Positions 45,043 through 53,559 of a stretch of 64,000 nucleotides of DNA are shown here, piece by piece. Origin of the DNA: NBLH01 sp050296515. GTDB taxonomy: Bacteria > Bacteroidota > Bacteroidia > Bacteroidales > NBLH01. Location: assembly GCA_050296515.1 (NCBI GenBank), contig JBNKRJ010000023.1:74783-138782 (forward strand), written 5' to 3'. Below the pieces are notes generated by a model. That model made no database searches and was not told the origin of the DNA. It saw only the letters and a program-made list of their open reading frames with translations. Both the position numbers and the translations under genes were made by a program. How positions within the stretch are numbered: the stretch's first letter is position 1; every line of letters starts with the position of its first letter.

Positions 45043-46146
45043 ATGGCAAGGAGTATAAAAGAAATACTAGAGCAGGCGGAATTGAGTAAAGAGGATATTA
45101 TTCAGTTGCTAGGTGCAGAAGGCGATGAACAGCAGACTATATTCTCAAAGGCTAATGATGTAAAGCAAAAGCATGTTGGGCTTAAAACCTATTACAGGGG
45201 CTTGGTTGAATTCTCGAACTATTGCTTTAAAAATTGTTATTACTGTGGGATAAGGGCAGGAAATAAAAATGTTGAAAGATATGATTTAACAGATGAGCAA
45301 ATATTAGAGGCCGTTAAATTTGCTCACGATAATAGATATGCTTCAGTTGTTTTTCAGGGTGGCGAAAGAGATGATGAAGAGTTTATTGACAGAATTGAAA
45401 GATTATTAATTAAATCAAAACAGATAACCAACAATGAAATTGGAATAACAATATCTTTGGGTGAACAAACTCTTGAGACCTATCAACGATGGTTTAATGC
45501 AGGTGCGCACAGGTATCTTTTAAGGATTGAGACTACAAATAAAGACTTATTCTATAAAATACATCCCCAAAATAGAAAGCACAATTTCGAACGACGAATA
45601 CAAGCACTTTATGATTTAAAACGTGCTGGTTATCAAACAGGTACTGGAGTGATGATAGCTCTGCCATCTCAAACCCTGGAGCATTTAGCTGATGATTTAT
45701 TGTTTTTCAAGAATTTTGATGTTGATATGGTCGGAATGGGACCTTATATAGAGCATGCCGATACCCCTTTGTTTGAATTAAAAGATCAACTGATTCCGTT
45801 AAAGGACAGGTTTTATTTAAGCCTCAGGATGATTGCAGTGTTGCGAATTTTGATGAAAGATATTAATATCGCTGCAGCGACAGCATTACAGGCTATTGAC
45901 CCGATAGGACGTGAGAAGGCGGTAAAAGCAGGTGCAAACGTGATTATGCCAAATATTACACCTACTATAAACAGAGTAAATTATCAGCTTTATGAGAACA
46001 AGCCTTGTATTGATGAAGGGGCTGATGATTGCTCAACATGTTTGGAGGCCAGAATTACAATTGCTGGGGATGAAGTAGCGTATGGAGAATGGGGTGACTC
46101 GCCACATTTTAAGAAGAGGGTTAAAAAATCTGTAACCGAAAAATAG
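45043..46146 (+). CDS. hydE: [FeFe] hydrogenase H-cluster radical SAM maturase HydE
   Basis: 367 residues. Radical SAM motif CX3CX2C at C61, C65, C68 (CFKNCYYC), followed by GIRAGN. A second Cys group C322-X7-C330-X2-C333 (CIDEGADDCSTC) has the same spacing as the auxiliary cluster known from Thermotoga HydE, which argues against biotin synthase or PylB. HydE acts on the HydG product in making the H-cluster dithiolate ligand. No hydF, hydG or hydrogenase gene lies in the window, so the gene is apparently detached from its partners. Confidence 0.88.
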   Translation: MARSIKEILEQAELSKEDIIQLLGAEGDEQQTIFSKANDVKQKHVGLKTYYRGLVEFSNYCFKNCYYCGIRAGNKNVERYDLTDEQILEAVKFAHDNRYASVVFQGGERDDEEFIDRIERLLIKSKQITNNEIGITISLGEQTLETYQRWFNAGAHRYLLRIETTNKDLFYKIHPQNRKHNFERRIQALYDLKRAGYQTGTGVMIALPSQTLEHLADDLLFFKNFDVDMVGMGPYIEHADTPLFELKDQLIPLKDRFYLSLRMIAVLRILMKDINIAAATALQAIDPIGREKAVKAGANVIMPNITPTINRVNYQLYENKPCIDEGADDCSTCLEARITIAGDEVAYGEWGDSPHFKKRVKKSVTEK

Positions 46147-46300
46147 CGGTTTTATTGTTAAGATTAACATTATTTAACGAACTTTTAATTTTATTTACAC
46201 ATATATTCTTTTTCTTTGCAAAAGTGGAAGTTGCTCTTGAATGTTAATGATTATTAAATATTTTATTTCATAAAGGAAAATAATCCATTAATAAAACAAA

Positions 46301-46332
46301 TTTGAGGTCTATTGATATTTTTCGCAACTTTG
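46301..46332 (+). promoter_or_regulatory. Putative promoter of the ECF sigma factor gene
   Basis: TTTG (46301-46304), a 20-base spacer and CAACTTTG (46325-46332), one mismatch from TAnnTTTG. A strong AAGGAGG further down (about 46361) is too far from the ATG at 46415 to act as its ribosome site. Confidence 0.4.
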
Positions 46333-46414
46333 TCACAGAATTTGATTAATAACTTAAAAAAGGAGGATTGCCTATCGATTAAACTTTTACTCTACTAACC
46401 AATATTTTTAAAGT

Positions 46415-47005
46415 ATGGAATCTAATCGAGTAAAAGACTATGAATTAGTTAAAAAATTCATGGGAGGCGATCAGGAAAGTTTTGAGATTTTAATTAACCG
46501 CCACAAAAACAGGGTTTATACCTATATTTTATTGATTGTAAAAGATCAGCAACTCGCCGAGGATATATTTCAAGATACCTTTATTAAAGTGATTAACTCC
46601 CTGAAAAGAGGTAAATACCAGGAGAAGGGCATTTTTGTATCATGGGTTATTCGTATTGCTCATAATCTCATTATTGATTATTTCAGAAAGTCTAAGCATT
46701 TAAAAACATATTCAAGCGAAGATGGTGGAATGGATATCTTTAATTTAAAGAGCCTTTCCGATGATACCATTGAAGATATGATGATTACGGATCAGATAGA
46801 GGCCGATGTCAGAAAGCTGGTTGAACTTTTACCTGAAGAACAAAAAGAAGTAATTCTTTTAAGACACTACGGTGGATTAAGTTTTAAAGAAATAGCTGAC
46901 CAAACAGGTGTTAGCATTAATACGGCTTTAGGTAGAATGAGGTATGCTTTGATTAATCTTAGAAAAATAATAGAGTCTAAAAATCTTATATTGACAAAAC
47001 ATTAA
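46415..47005 (+). CDS. RNA polymerase ECF-type sigma-70 factor
   Basis: 196 residues. Sigma region 2 is at about 20-90 (ILINRHKNRVYTYILLIVKD, AEDIFQDTFIKVINSL, SWVIRIAHNLIIDYFRK) and region 4 at about 135-190 (LPEEQKEVILLRHYGGLSFKEIADQTGVSINTALGRMRYAL). There is no adjacent FecR or zinc-finger anti-sigma. A 60-residue protein gene follows after a strong terminator. The target regulon cannot be inferred; with several SpoIIE phosphatases nearby, partner-switching control is a possibility only. Confidence 0.93.
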   Translation: MESNRVKDYELVKKFMGGDQESFEILINRHKNRVYTYILLIVKDQQLAEDIFQDTFIKVINSLKRGKYQEKGIFVSWVIRIAHNLIIDYFRKSKHLKTYSSEDGGMDIFNLKSLSDDTIEDMMITDQIEADVRKLVELLPEEQKEVILLRHYGGLSFKEIADQTGVSINTALGRMRYALINLRKIIESKNLILTKH

Positions 47006-47028
47006 TAGCATAAAGCTTTTATTTATTT

Positions 47029-47075
47029 ACTGGGTTTTGAGTGGAGAATGTTTCGCTCAAAACCCAGTTTTCTTT
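47029..47075 (+). terminator. Strong terminator after the sigma factor gene
   Basis: ACTGGGTTTTGAG (47029-47041) pairs perfectly with CTCAAAACCCAGT (47056-47068), then TTTTCTTTT. Confidence 0.9.
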
Positions 47076-47257
47076 TGCACAATTTTATCAGCAAGGAGAT
47101 GTTTCTAATTCTTTAATATATAGTGTGTTGTGGTCTGGTAGTTCAATTTAGTTAAGCAAAATTTAATAATTTATTCATCAAAAAGGAATAAGCAATAATA
47201 AAATTTAATCCTATGCGTTTAATTAGTAAATTGCACTAACAAATCTATTGGACGCCT

Positions 47258-47440
47258 ATGAAAAATATTTACACATTATTTTATTCCTTGAATAATGTTG
47301 AAAAAGACGAAAACTATTTACTGGAATTATCAGAAATAGAGGAAAATGAAAAATTTTTAAAAGCAACTTTTGATAAATTCGATTTTTCACCAAGTAAAGG
47401 AATTGTAGAAAAGATTTTGAAATTTGCCAGCAAGGGATAA
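47258..47440 (+). CDS. Small conserved-looking protein (60 aa) downstream of the sigma factor
   Basis: 60 residues, acidic and mostly helical, ending in the basic hydrophobic segment GIVEKILKFASKG. No signal peptide or membrane helix. The gene has its own terminator (47466-47497) and is separated from the sigma gene by another, which favours independent transcription and a real gene. From memory, short proteins with a similar I.KIL.F/YS.. ending accompany sigma factors in related bacteria; this was not verified. It could be a small regulator. Confidence 0.6.
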   Translation: MKNIYTLFYSLNNVEKDENYLLELSEIEENEKFLKATFDKFDFSPSKGIVEKILKFASKG

Positions 47441-47465
47441 TTTCATTTGACCAGAAAAAAGCAAG

Positions 47466-47497
47466 CCTCTCATTATTAATACACTGGGAGGTTTTTT
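47466..47497 (+). terminator. Terminator after the 60-aa gene
   Basis: CCTCTC (47466-47471) pairs with GGGAGG (47486-47491, one G-U), followed by six T. Confidence 0.7.
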
Positions 47498-47516
47498 ATT
47501 TTATATATTTGGCGTT

Positions 47517-50237
47517 CTATATTTTAAAACCAATTACCAATACATCATCAATTTGTCGGTTTTCTCCTCTCCATTTATCAAAAGCGTTTTCGACAATTCG
47601 CTTTTGTTCAGACATTGACTTATCAGAATGAATTGCTAACATGTTTTTGAATCTCTTAGCCATAAATTTTCTTCCGTGTTTGCCACCAAACTGGTCGGGG
47701 AAACCATCAGAGAAAATATAACATAGATCACCATCTCTTAATTGAACGGAATGGTTCGTAAAAGTAGATTTTTCATTGTAAAAGATGCCAATTGGCATAT
47801 CATCGGCCTTCACATTTATTATTTCAATTTCATTACCATGCTCTCGTACAATCAGTAGGGGGTTGTTCGCACCTGCAAATTGCACTACGTTTGTTTTTTT
47901 ATCAATTACACACAGCGCAATATCCATTCCGTCTTTAGCCTCGCCTTCCTTACCCGTTTGTCTAAGTGAATTTTTAACGCTTTCTCTTAGCCAGTTAAGA
48001 ATTTTGCCAGCAGTAATTTCACTTTCTTCCATTTGACCGGCAATCTCATTTAAAAAGGTCATTCCCAGCATGCTCATAAACCCTCCTGGAACACCATGCC
48101 CAGTACAATCTGCTGCTGCTATTAAGATTTTATCACCTTTTTGTGTTGCCCAGTAAAAGTCGCCACTAACAATATCTTTTGGTCTAAACATAATGAAATG
48201 TTCCGGCAATAGTTTCTTTAAATATTCCTCTGGCGGCAATACAGCTTCCTGAATTTTTTGGGCGTATATAATGCTGTCTGTTATCTTTTGTTTCTGTCTG
48301 GTAATTTCTTCTTCTGCAAGCTTAATCTTGGTAATATCAGCATCAATTGCAATGTATTTTCTTAAAGCACCATCGTCGCTAAAAATAGGCGTCATGGTAG
48401 TTTGAATCCATATCATCCGACCTGCCTTTGTTGCTGTTTTTGCAGAGTAGTTAATAGAACGCTTTTCTTTTATAGCAATTTGTAAATGCTCTCTCAATCG
48501 TGGGTTCAAACTTGTTTTAAACATGTTTGTTCCATATTCTTTTTTAAATTCATCAAAAGTCAATCCAAGCATTCTGGTAAAGCCCTCGTTTACCCATTCA
48601 ATTTCCCCATCTACATCTGCAATTATTACAGAATTGTCAGTTCTACTTGCAACTAGAGAAAGTTTTTCTAGTTCAACATTTTGTTGCTCAAGTTCTTCAG
48701 CCTGGCGAGAAATTTCCAGGTTTTTTCTAATAATTTCCTCTTCCGCTTCTTTGATCTTTGAAATGTCGGAATCTATAAGTACCAATTTAGAAACTTCCCC
48801 GTCACTGCTTACAATTGGAGTAAGTGTTGTCTGTGACCATTTTTCATTATTTTCTTTTGTGGTGACAGCTGATTCATATATCACAGGGCGTTTTTCATTC
48901 AGGCAAATACGCATTAAGTCATCAATATCAGGTCGTTTACTCGCTTTGTAAATATCCTGACCCATATCCTTTTTAAGTGTTTCCAGCGTATAGCCGTACA
49001 TTTTTGTAAAACCAACGTTAACCCATTCAAAACGTCCAAGGGTGTCTAAAATAATAACGGCATTTGAAGTTTCGCTTGCAACAATTGATAGTTTTTCAAG
49101 TTCTTTATTAATTGCTTCAAGCTCATAAGTTTTCTCTTCAATTTCCTTTTTCTGTTGAGCAAGAACTTTGTTGTCCCTCTTCTTAATCCGGTATCCTCTA
49201 AAAATGAAAAACAACATGACCAAAAAGATGAATAATATTACAACGCCTATTAAAACAATATTTTTGTAAATTAATATTGTTCCACTTTGTGTCGCAATTT
49301 CAATATCCATATCATTTATGCGATCTTGTTTCTCTTTTAGTTCATTATTAATTGCTTGAAGCTCAAGCGTTTTTTGCTCAACAGCTTTAACTTTTTCTGT
49401 AATTTCTTTTTCTTTATTCTCTAAGTCTTTTAGACTTTTATCAAGCTCCTCCTTTGTTTTTTTCGAATTTTCTTCAATTTTGAGTAGTTCAGCTCGTTGA
49501 TTTTTTAATTTTTTTTCCTGCGCTACAATATCATCAGCCTGAGATAGTAATTTTTCTTTTTGGGCCTCCAGCTCTTTTTGTTGTTTTTTTATATCTTCTT
49601 GCTGATCTTCAATTAGTTTTTTCTGTTTATCAATTTGGGTTTGCTGATTTTTAACTTTACGTTTTTCTTCCCTCAGGTTTTTTTCAGATTCATCAAAAAG
49701 AACTCTTGTGCTGATGATTGTTCCCCCAAGTTGAGAGATTCTTGGATCATATCCTACATTAGCCTCTTTCAAGTTTTCTGGGTTCAACTCAAAAGTATAA
49801 TTGGATCCTTTCTTAACAAAGTTGATCATTATACTTTTTTTCAGCTCATATTCTTCGGTTATAAGAGCAGTGTTGTAGCCTTTTATTTTGCTTTTTACAG
49901 TGTTAAATTGAGCATCTTGAGATTTAGGTATGAAAAGCATATGCGTTTCTTTGATTTCGGCAACGCTTTTAAAATCAATTACTTCAATGAATATAACTTT
50001 TTCATAACCATCTTTTGTAATCTTTTTTAGTTGAGTTAAAAAGCTCTGTGAACCATTTAATACACCAATTTTGATAAGTTCAATGTCGGCATCATTTTCC
50101 CATCTGAGGTATATACCAAGATCAAATAAATATTTGGCGATTTGCTTATCGCGTGTACTTTGGGCATTAACATTACCAAAGAGTTGTAATGAGAAAAGTA
50201 GAATAATCAGTACAAATGCTTTAATTTTTATTCTCAT
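47517..50237 (-). CDS. YfiR-domain membrane sensor with two PAS domains and SpoIIE-type PP2C phosphatase
   Basis: 906 residues. Order: signal peptide (about 1-26, GNVNAQ); YfiR-like periplasmic domain (about 28-170; QIAKYLFDLGIYLRW, IGVLNGSQSF, KGYNTALITEE); long coiled coil (about 190-320); transmembrane helix (about 327-348); a cytoplasmic coiled coil; two PAS domains (about 385-495 and 515-630; GRFEWVNVGFTKMYGYTLE and GEIEWVNEGFTRMLGLTFD); SpoIIE phosphatase (about 655-906; VSGDFYWATQ, ADCTGHGVPG, DGMDIALC, FSDGFPDQFGG, DDVLVIGFK). YfiR proteins are known as periplasmic regulators of YfiN diguanylate cyclase; here the domain is fused to a phosphatase output. Confidence 0.88.
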   Translation of the reverse strand: MRIKIKAFVLIILLFSLQLFGNVNAQSTRDKQIAKYLFDLGIYLRWENDADIELIKIGVLNGSQSFLTQLKKITKDGYEKVIFIEVIDFKSVAEIKETHMLFIPKSQDAQFNTVKSKIKGYNTALITEEYELKKSIMINFVKKGSNYTFELNPENLKEANVGYDPRISQLGGTIISTRVLFDESEKNLREEKRKVKNQQTQIDKQKKLIEDQQEDIKKQQKELEAQKEKLLSQADDIVAQEKKLKNQRAELLKIEENSKKTKEELDKSLKDLENKEKEITEKVKAVEQKTLELQAINNELKEKQDRINDMDIEIATQSGTILIYKNIVLIGVVILFIFLVMLFFIFRGYRIKKRDNKVLAQQKKEIEEKTYELEAINKELEKLSIVASETSNAVIILDTLGRFEWVNVGFTKMYGYTLETLKKDMGQDIYKASKRPDIDDLMRICLNEKRPVIYESAVTTKENNEKWSQTTLTPIVSSDGEVSKLVLIDSDISKIKEAEEEIIRKNLEISRQAEELEQQNVELEKLSLVASRTDNSVIIADVDGEIEWVNEGFTRMLGLTFDEFKKEYGTNMFKTSLNPRLREHLQIAIKEKRSINYSAKTATKAGRMIWIQTTMTPIFSDDGALRKYIAIDADITKIKLAEEEITRQKQKITDSIIYAQKIQEAVLPPEEYLKKLLPEHFIMFRPKDIVSGDFYWATQKGDKILIAAADCTGHGVPGGFMSMLGMTFLNEIAGQMEESEITAGKILNWLRESVKNSLRQTGKEGEAKDGMDIALCVIDKKTNVVQFAGANNPLLIVREHGNEIEIINVKADDMPIGIFYNEKSTFTNHSVQLRDGDLCYIFSDGFPDQFGGKHGRKFMAKRFKNMLAIHSDKSMSEQKRIVENAFDKWRGENRQIDDVLVIGFKI

Positions 50238-50434
50238 TCTGTTTTATTAAAAGCTACTGTAAAATTAATTCGCTCTTACTCAAATATTTGACAAAAATTA
50301 AACTTTTATTTATAAATGACAAATATTTTTTACATAATTTCTGAATTTTCTATCAAAAAATATGTTTTCAGTTTTTATATAACAAGCTTTGTACCAAATT
50401 TTTTCATTAAATCGTTTTTGTTTTTTGGTAATTA

Positions 50435-51118
50435 TTAAACAGGAACTGATGTTTTCCAAAGCCTGTAGAATTCATCAAGATAACGTTTTACGGCAAAAGA
50501 ATCATTTAAAATCAGTAAATTTTCCTGATTGTATAAACCTGCACTTCTTGTCCAGTTATAACTGCCTGTAAGAAGTTGTTTTTGATCTGCAATAGCAAAC
50601 TTGTGGTGCATGTGGTGCCTTGAATCATCCACTTTTATTTGTATTCCGGCGTCAGAAAGTTCCTGAATATCTGAACCTTTATCGAATTGCTTTTCATTGT
50701 CGGTAATTATTTTAATGTCTATACCTTCTTCATATTTGTTCAATATTTCTTTGCTTATTTCATTATCGCTAATGGTGAAAACACATATGAACAAGCTGGT
50801 TTTGGCAGACCTTATAAAATCAATGATACTTGATGTACAATCGTTTACAGGAGAGAATTTAATATCAGTAACTTTATATATGTTTGATTTTAAATCATTT
50901 ATAATGTTTGCAATTGATTGTAGCCAGTCAACTAAAAAATAGTCAGAATCATTTTTTATCCCTATTCTAAATAAATCAAACGCTTTTTTTAATAGAAAAT
51001 TTAGATCTTCGTGTTCTAGATTTGATGCCTCAGCTTTTGTTTTAAATAACCTTTTAGCGTTTTTATCAAGTATTTTCTTTGCATATGTTTCCTCAATTAT
51101 TTTTTCAATTTCATCCAT
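50435..51118 (-). CDS. Phospholipase D-like protein with a single HKD motif
   Basis: 227 residues, no signal peptide. The HKD signature appears once as HHKFAIADQKQLLTGSYNWT, preceded by HHM and followed by NQENLLIL; the strand before it (VNDCTSSIIDFIRSAKTSLFICVFTISDNEISKEIL) is typical of PLD-fold proteins that act as homodimers, such as Nuc-type nucleases. The first 75 residues are an additional helical segment. Substrate (DNA, RNA or lipid) is undetermined. It is a lone gene, so a defence role is possible but unsupported. Confidence 0.8.
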   Translation of the reverse strand: MDEIEKIIEETYAKKILDKNAKRLFKTKAEASNLEHEDLNFLLKKAFDLFRIGIKNDSDYFLVDWLQSIANIINDLKSNIYKVTDIKFSPVNDCTSSIIDFIRSAKTSLFICVFTISDNEISKEILNKYEEGIDIKIITDNEKQFDKGSDIQELSDAGIQIKVDDSRHHMHHKFAIADQKQLLTGSYNWTRSAGLYNQENLLILNDSFAVKRYLDEFYRLWKTSVPV

Positions 51119-51231
51119 TTTTTTACTTGTTTAAATTTTAGTTAAGTAATTGATATTTATTCACTTTTCTTAAACTATTTATATGGAATTCATGAGCTTC
51201 GCAAGGTTAAACATATTCTTTTGTAGAGCGA

Positions 51232-51254
51232 TTATTCGCTTCGCTCATGAGATC
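51232..51254 (+). repeat. Copy of a CATGAG/CTTCG repeat, inverted copy at 63904-63926
   Basis: TTATTCGCTTCGCTCATGAG plus ATC matches the reverse complement of 63904-63926 at 20 of 23 positions. Confidence 0.6.
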
Positions 51255-51341
51255 ACTTCGTTAAGTTAAGTTTCTTTATAAATCCCTCTATGAGGGTTTC
51301 ATCTATTTATTTTATACTATTTTAAATTGTTAGATGGAACC

Positions 51342-51426
51342 GCATGATAAAAAAAATTATTGTTGTGTGTGTTAATAATTACTCTCAAGCTCGTGAGAAC
51401 ACTTCGTTTAGTTATTTTTATCATGC
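51342..51426. repeat. 85-bp element with perfect 12-bp terminal inverted repeats
   Basis: GCATGATAAAAA (51342-51353) and TTTTTATCATGC (51415-51426) are exact inverted repeats. The interior has nested short palindromes (AATTATT/AATAATT; CTCAAGCTCGTGAG). The form is that of a small MITE-like or REP-like remnant. Confidence 0.55.
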
Positions 51427-51518
51427 TTGTTTCAATTTTTTAATAATTACATTTAATTTTGCTGACTAGTTTTGCAATATTTAAATAATAAAAGATAAAG
51501 GTAGATAAATTAAGAACA

Positions 51519-51752
51519 ATGCAGGATATTTATGAAGTATTTTCAGGTTCCACCGTTGATGCCAGTTTTATAAAGCAGCATCTTGAAGCCAATGGGGTAG
51601 GGGTAATTGTAAAAAATAGACACGATGAGAGTATTATGGCAGGCTGGGCTGATCCAAATGCTGTTGTTGGCACTCAAATATTTGTTTCAGCTGAAAATTT
51701 TGAAAAAGCTGAACTTCTTGTAAGAGAATACTTAGAATCAAGGGATGAATAA
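51519..51752 (+). CDS. DUF2007 / putative signal-transducing protein
   Basis: 77 residues fitting the DUF2007 family: VFSGSTVDASFIKQHLEANGVGVIVKN, then a strand ending TQIFVSAENFEKAELLVREYL. The family has a small ferredoxin-like fold and no proven biochemical role. Single gene, convergent with nnr 13 bases away. Confidence 0.85.
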   Translation: MQDIYEVFSGSTVDASFIKQHLEANGVGVIVKNRHDESIMAGWADPNAVVGTQIFVSAENFEKAELLVREYLESRDE

Positions 51753-51765
51753 ACAGGGCATGAAA

Positions 51766-53298
51766 TTATGCCTTCACTTCTTCTAACATTTTGTAAGCCT
51801 TGCCAAGGCAATTAATGATATCACTTGCAATTAGGGCTTGTTCTCCAACTTCTTCAGCTGCAAAATCACCTGCCAGTCCATGGAGGTAAACGCCTAATAT
51901 AGAGGCATTCTCTGATGTGTAACCCTGTGCTAAAAGTGACGTAATGATACCAGTGAGTGTATCACCGCTTCCTGCGGTTGCCATACCAGGGTTTCCACTT
52001 GAGTTGAAATAACATTTACCTTGCGGAGTGGCAATGCAAGTATTGGCCCCTTTTAAAACTAAATAAATTTTATGTTTTTTCGCAAAAGCAGTTTGAGCCT
52101 TTAATCGCTCATAAAAATTTTTCCAATCACCAACCAGTCTTCTGTATTCTCCAGGGTGTGGTGTTAAAATACTGTTTGCCGGAAGGTTTTTAAGCATTTC
52201 TCTGTTTTCTGCCAGTATATTTATTGCATCGGCATCTAAAACAACGGGTTTCTCTGAGTTTTTCAAAAGATTTCCAAGCAAATTAATGGTAAATTTTCGG
52301 GTACCCATTCCTGGGCCCAGGCCAATTGCGGTATAATTTCCTTGTTCTTCAGTCTTGCAAAATCTGCTTTCAGATTCATCGATGCATACCATTGCTTCAG
52401 GTACAGTAGTTTGCATAATTTCATAACCAGTTACTGGAACATGAGTGGTAAGCAGACCAACTCCTGCACGCAGACAGGCTTTGCATGCCAAAATAGCTGC
52501 TCCCATTTTGCCATAACTCCCTGCAATGATTAAGGCATGTCCAAGATTTCCTTTGTGATCAAATTTTTTTCGCTTTCTCAATAGGCTTGCAGCAAGTTCT
52601 TTATCCACATAATAATAATCAGTTTCTATTTCAGTTAAATAGGTTTTACTTAACCCAATAGGTAATATTATTAGTTTGCCTACATGAAATTGGGCTTCAG
52701 GAAAAAGAAAGGATAGAAATGGTAATTCGAGGCTTAAAGTATAATCTGCCCTGACTGCATTTACAAATCCTCCATCTAAACTTTTTGAAAGTAGTGAGTT
52801 ATCCTCACTAAAGAAGCCTGAAGGAATGTCAATTGAAATTTTGGTTGCAGATGATCGGTTCAAAAACTGAATAATATCACTAAATAACCCTATAAGCGGT
52901 CTGGTCAATCCAGAGCCAAATAAAGCATCAATAATAATTTCATTTGATTTAATGCGCGGGAAATCCTCCTGGGCAATAATAAACTTTATGTAGCTAAGTT
53001 TTTGAATAAGAAGACGTTCATAATTAATCAAGGAATCGCTTGACATCTTGTTTCCACAAATGTATACCCTTACACTAAATCCTTTATCACACAACATTCG
53101 GGCAATTGCAAGCCCATCGCCTCCATTGTTTCCTGGGCCTGAAAAAACGGAAACAGGAGTATTGGCAGGATATCTTTCCAGAATCCAATCTGTACACACC
53201 CGGGCAGCCCTTTCCATTAGGCTAATTGACAGGATGGGCTCATTTTTTATTGTGTAGGCATCAAGTTTTTTTACTTGTTCAGCATTAAGAATCTTCAT
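51766..53298 (-). CDS. nnr: Bifunctional NAD(P)H-hydrate epimerase / ADP-dependent dehydratase
   Basis: 510 residues from the ATG at 53296-53298 (a TTG two codons upstream is the alternative). N-terminal epimerase (about 1-215; VFSGPGNNGGDGLAIARML, IIDALFGSGLTRPL) and C-terminal dehydratase (about 225-510; KGNLGHALIIAGSYGKMGAAILA, GPGMG, LTPHPGEYRRLVG, GNPGMATAGSGDTLTGIIT). Together they repair the damaged cofactors NADHX and NADPHX. Minus-strand TAAATTTG at 53319-53326 may be its -7 box. Confidence 0.94.
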   Translation of the reverse strand: MKILNAEQVKKLDAYTIKNEPILSISLMERAARVCTDWILERYPANTPVSVFSGPGNNGGDGLAIARMLCDKGFSVRVYICGNKMSSDSLINYERLLIQKLSYIKFIIAQEDFPRIKSNEIIIDALFGSGLTRPLIGLFSDIIQFLNRSSATKISIDIPSGFFSEDNSLLSKSLDGGFVNAVRADYTLSLELPFLSFLFPEAQFHVGKLIILPIGLSKTYLTEIETDYYYVDKELAASLLRKRKKFDHKGNLGHALIIAGSYGKMGAAILACKACLRAGVGLLTTHVPVTGYEIMQTTVPEAMVCIDESESRFCKTEEQGNYTAIGLGPGMGTRKFTINLLGNLLKNSEKPVVLDADAINILAENREMLKNLPANSILTPHPGEYRRLVGDWKNFYERLKAQTAFAKKHKIYLVLKGANTCIATPQGKCYFNSSGNPGMATAGSGDTLTGIITSLLAQGYTSENASILGVYLHGLAGDFAAEEVGEQALIASDIINCLGKAYKMLEEVKA

Positions 53299-53559
53299 AT
53301 TCAAAGGCTTAGTTTTTACAAATTTATAAAAATTACTTGTAGTTAAGTTGCTATGATTATGAAAAGAATTGAGTGCTTTTAAATCAATTTGATAGTTATA
53401 AACATATAACTTTTAGATTTGATTTAAATAATTCGTTGTAATTGAGATAAAATCATATAGAAGATTCAAAAAGATTTTTATTTTTGTCAACGTTCGAATA
53501 AAGGTTGTAATTTTCAACCTTTTAAGGTTAAATTTAATATTCATTTAAAATACTAGACT

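Larger units (their letters stand above)
51119..51518. other. 400-bp intergenic region with degenerate palindromic repeats
   Basis: Contains a CATGAG/CTTCG-rich repeat (51232-51254) shared with the right end of the window, a terminal-inverted-repeat element (51342-51426), and TAGTTTTG (51467-51474), a -7 candidate for the DUF2007 gene. No coding potential seen. Confidence 0.6.

Noticed and set aside
45043..46146. Biotin synthase or PylB identity for the radical SAM protein
   Set aside because: The C-terminal CX7CX2C group and the GIRAGN context fit HydE better.
51119..51518. CRISPR array
   Set aside because: The repeats are few, inverted and degenerate, with no regular spacers or cas genes.
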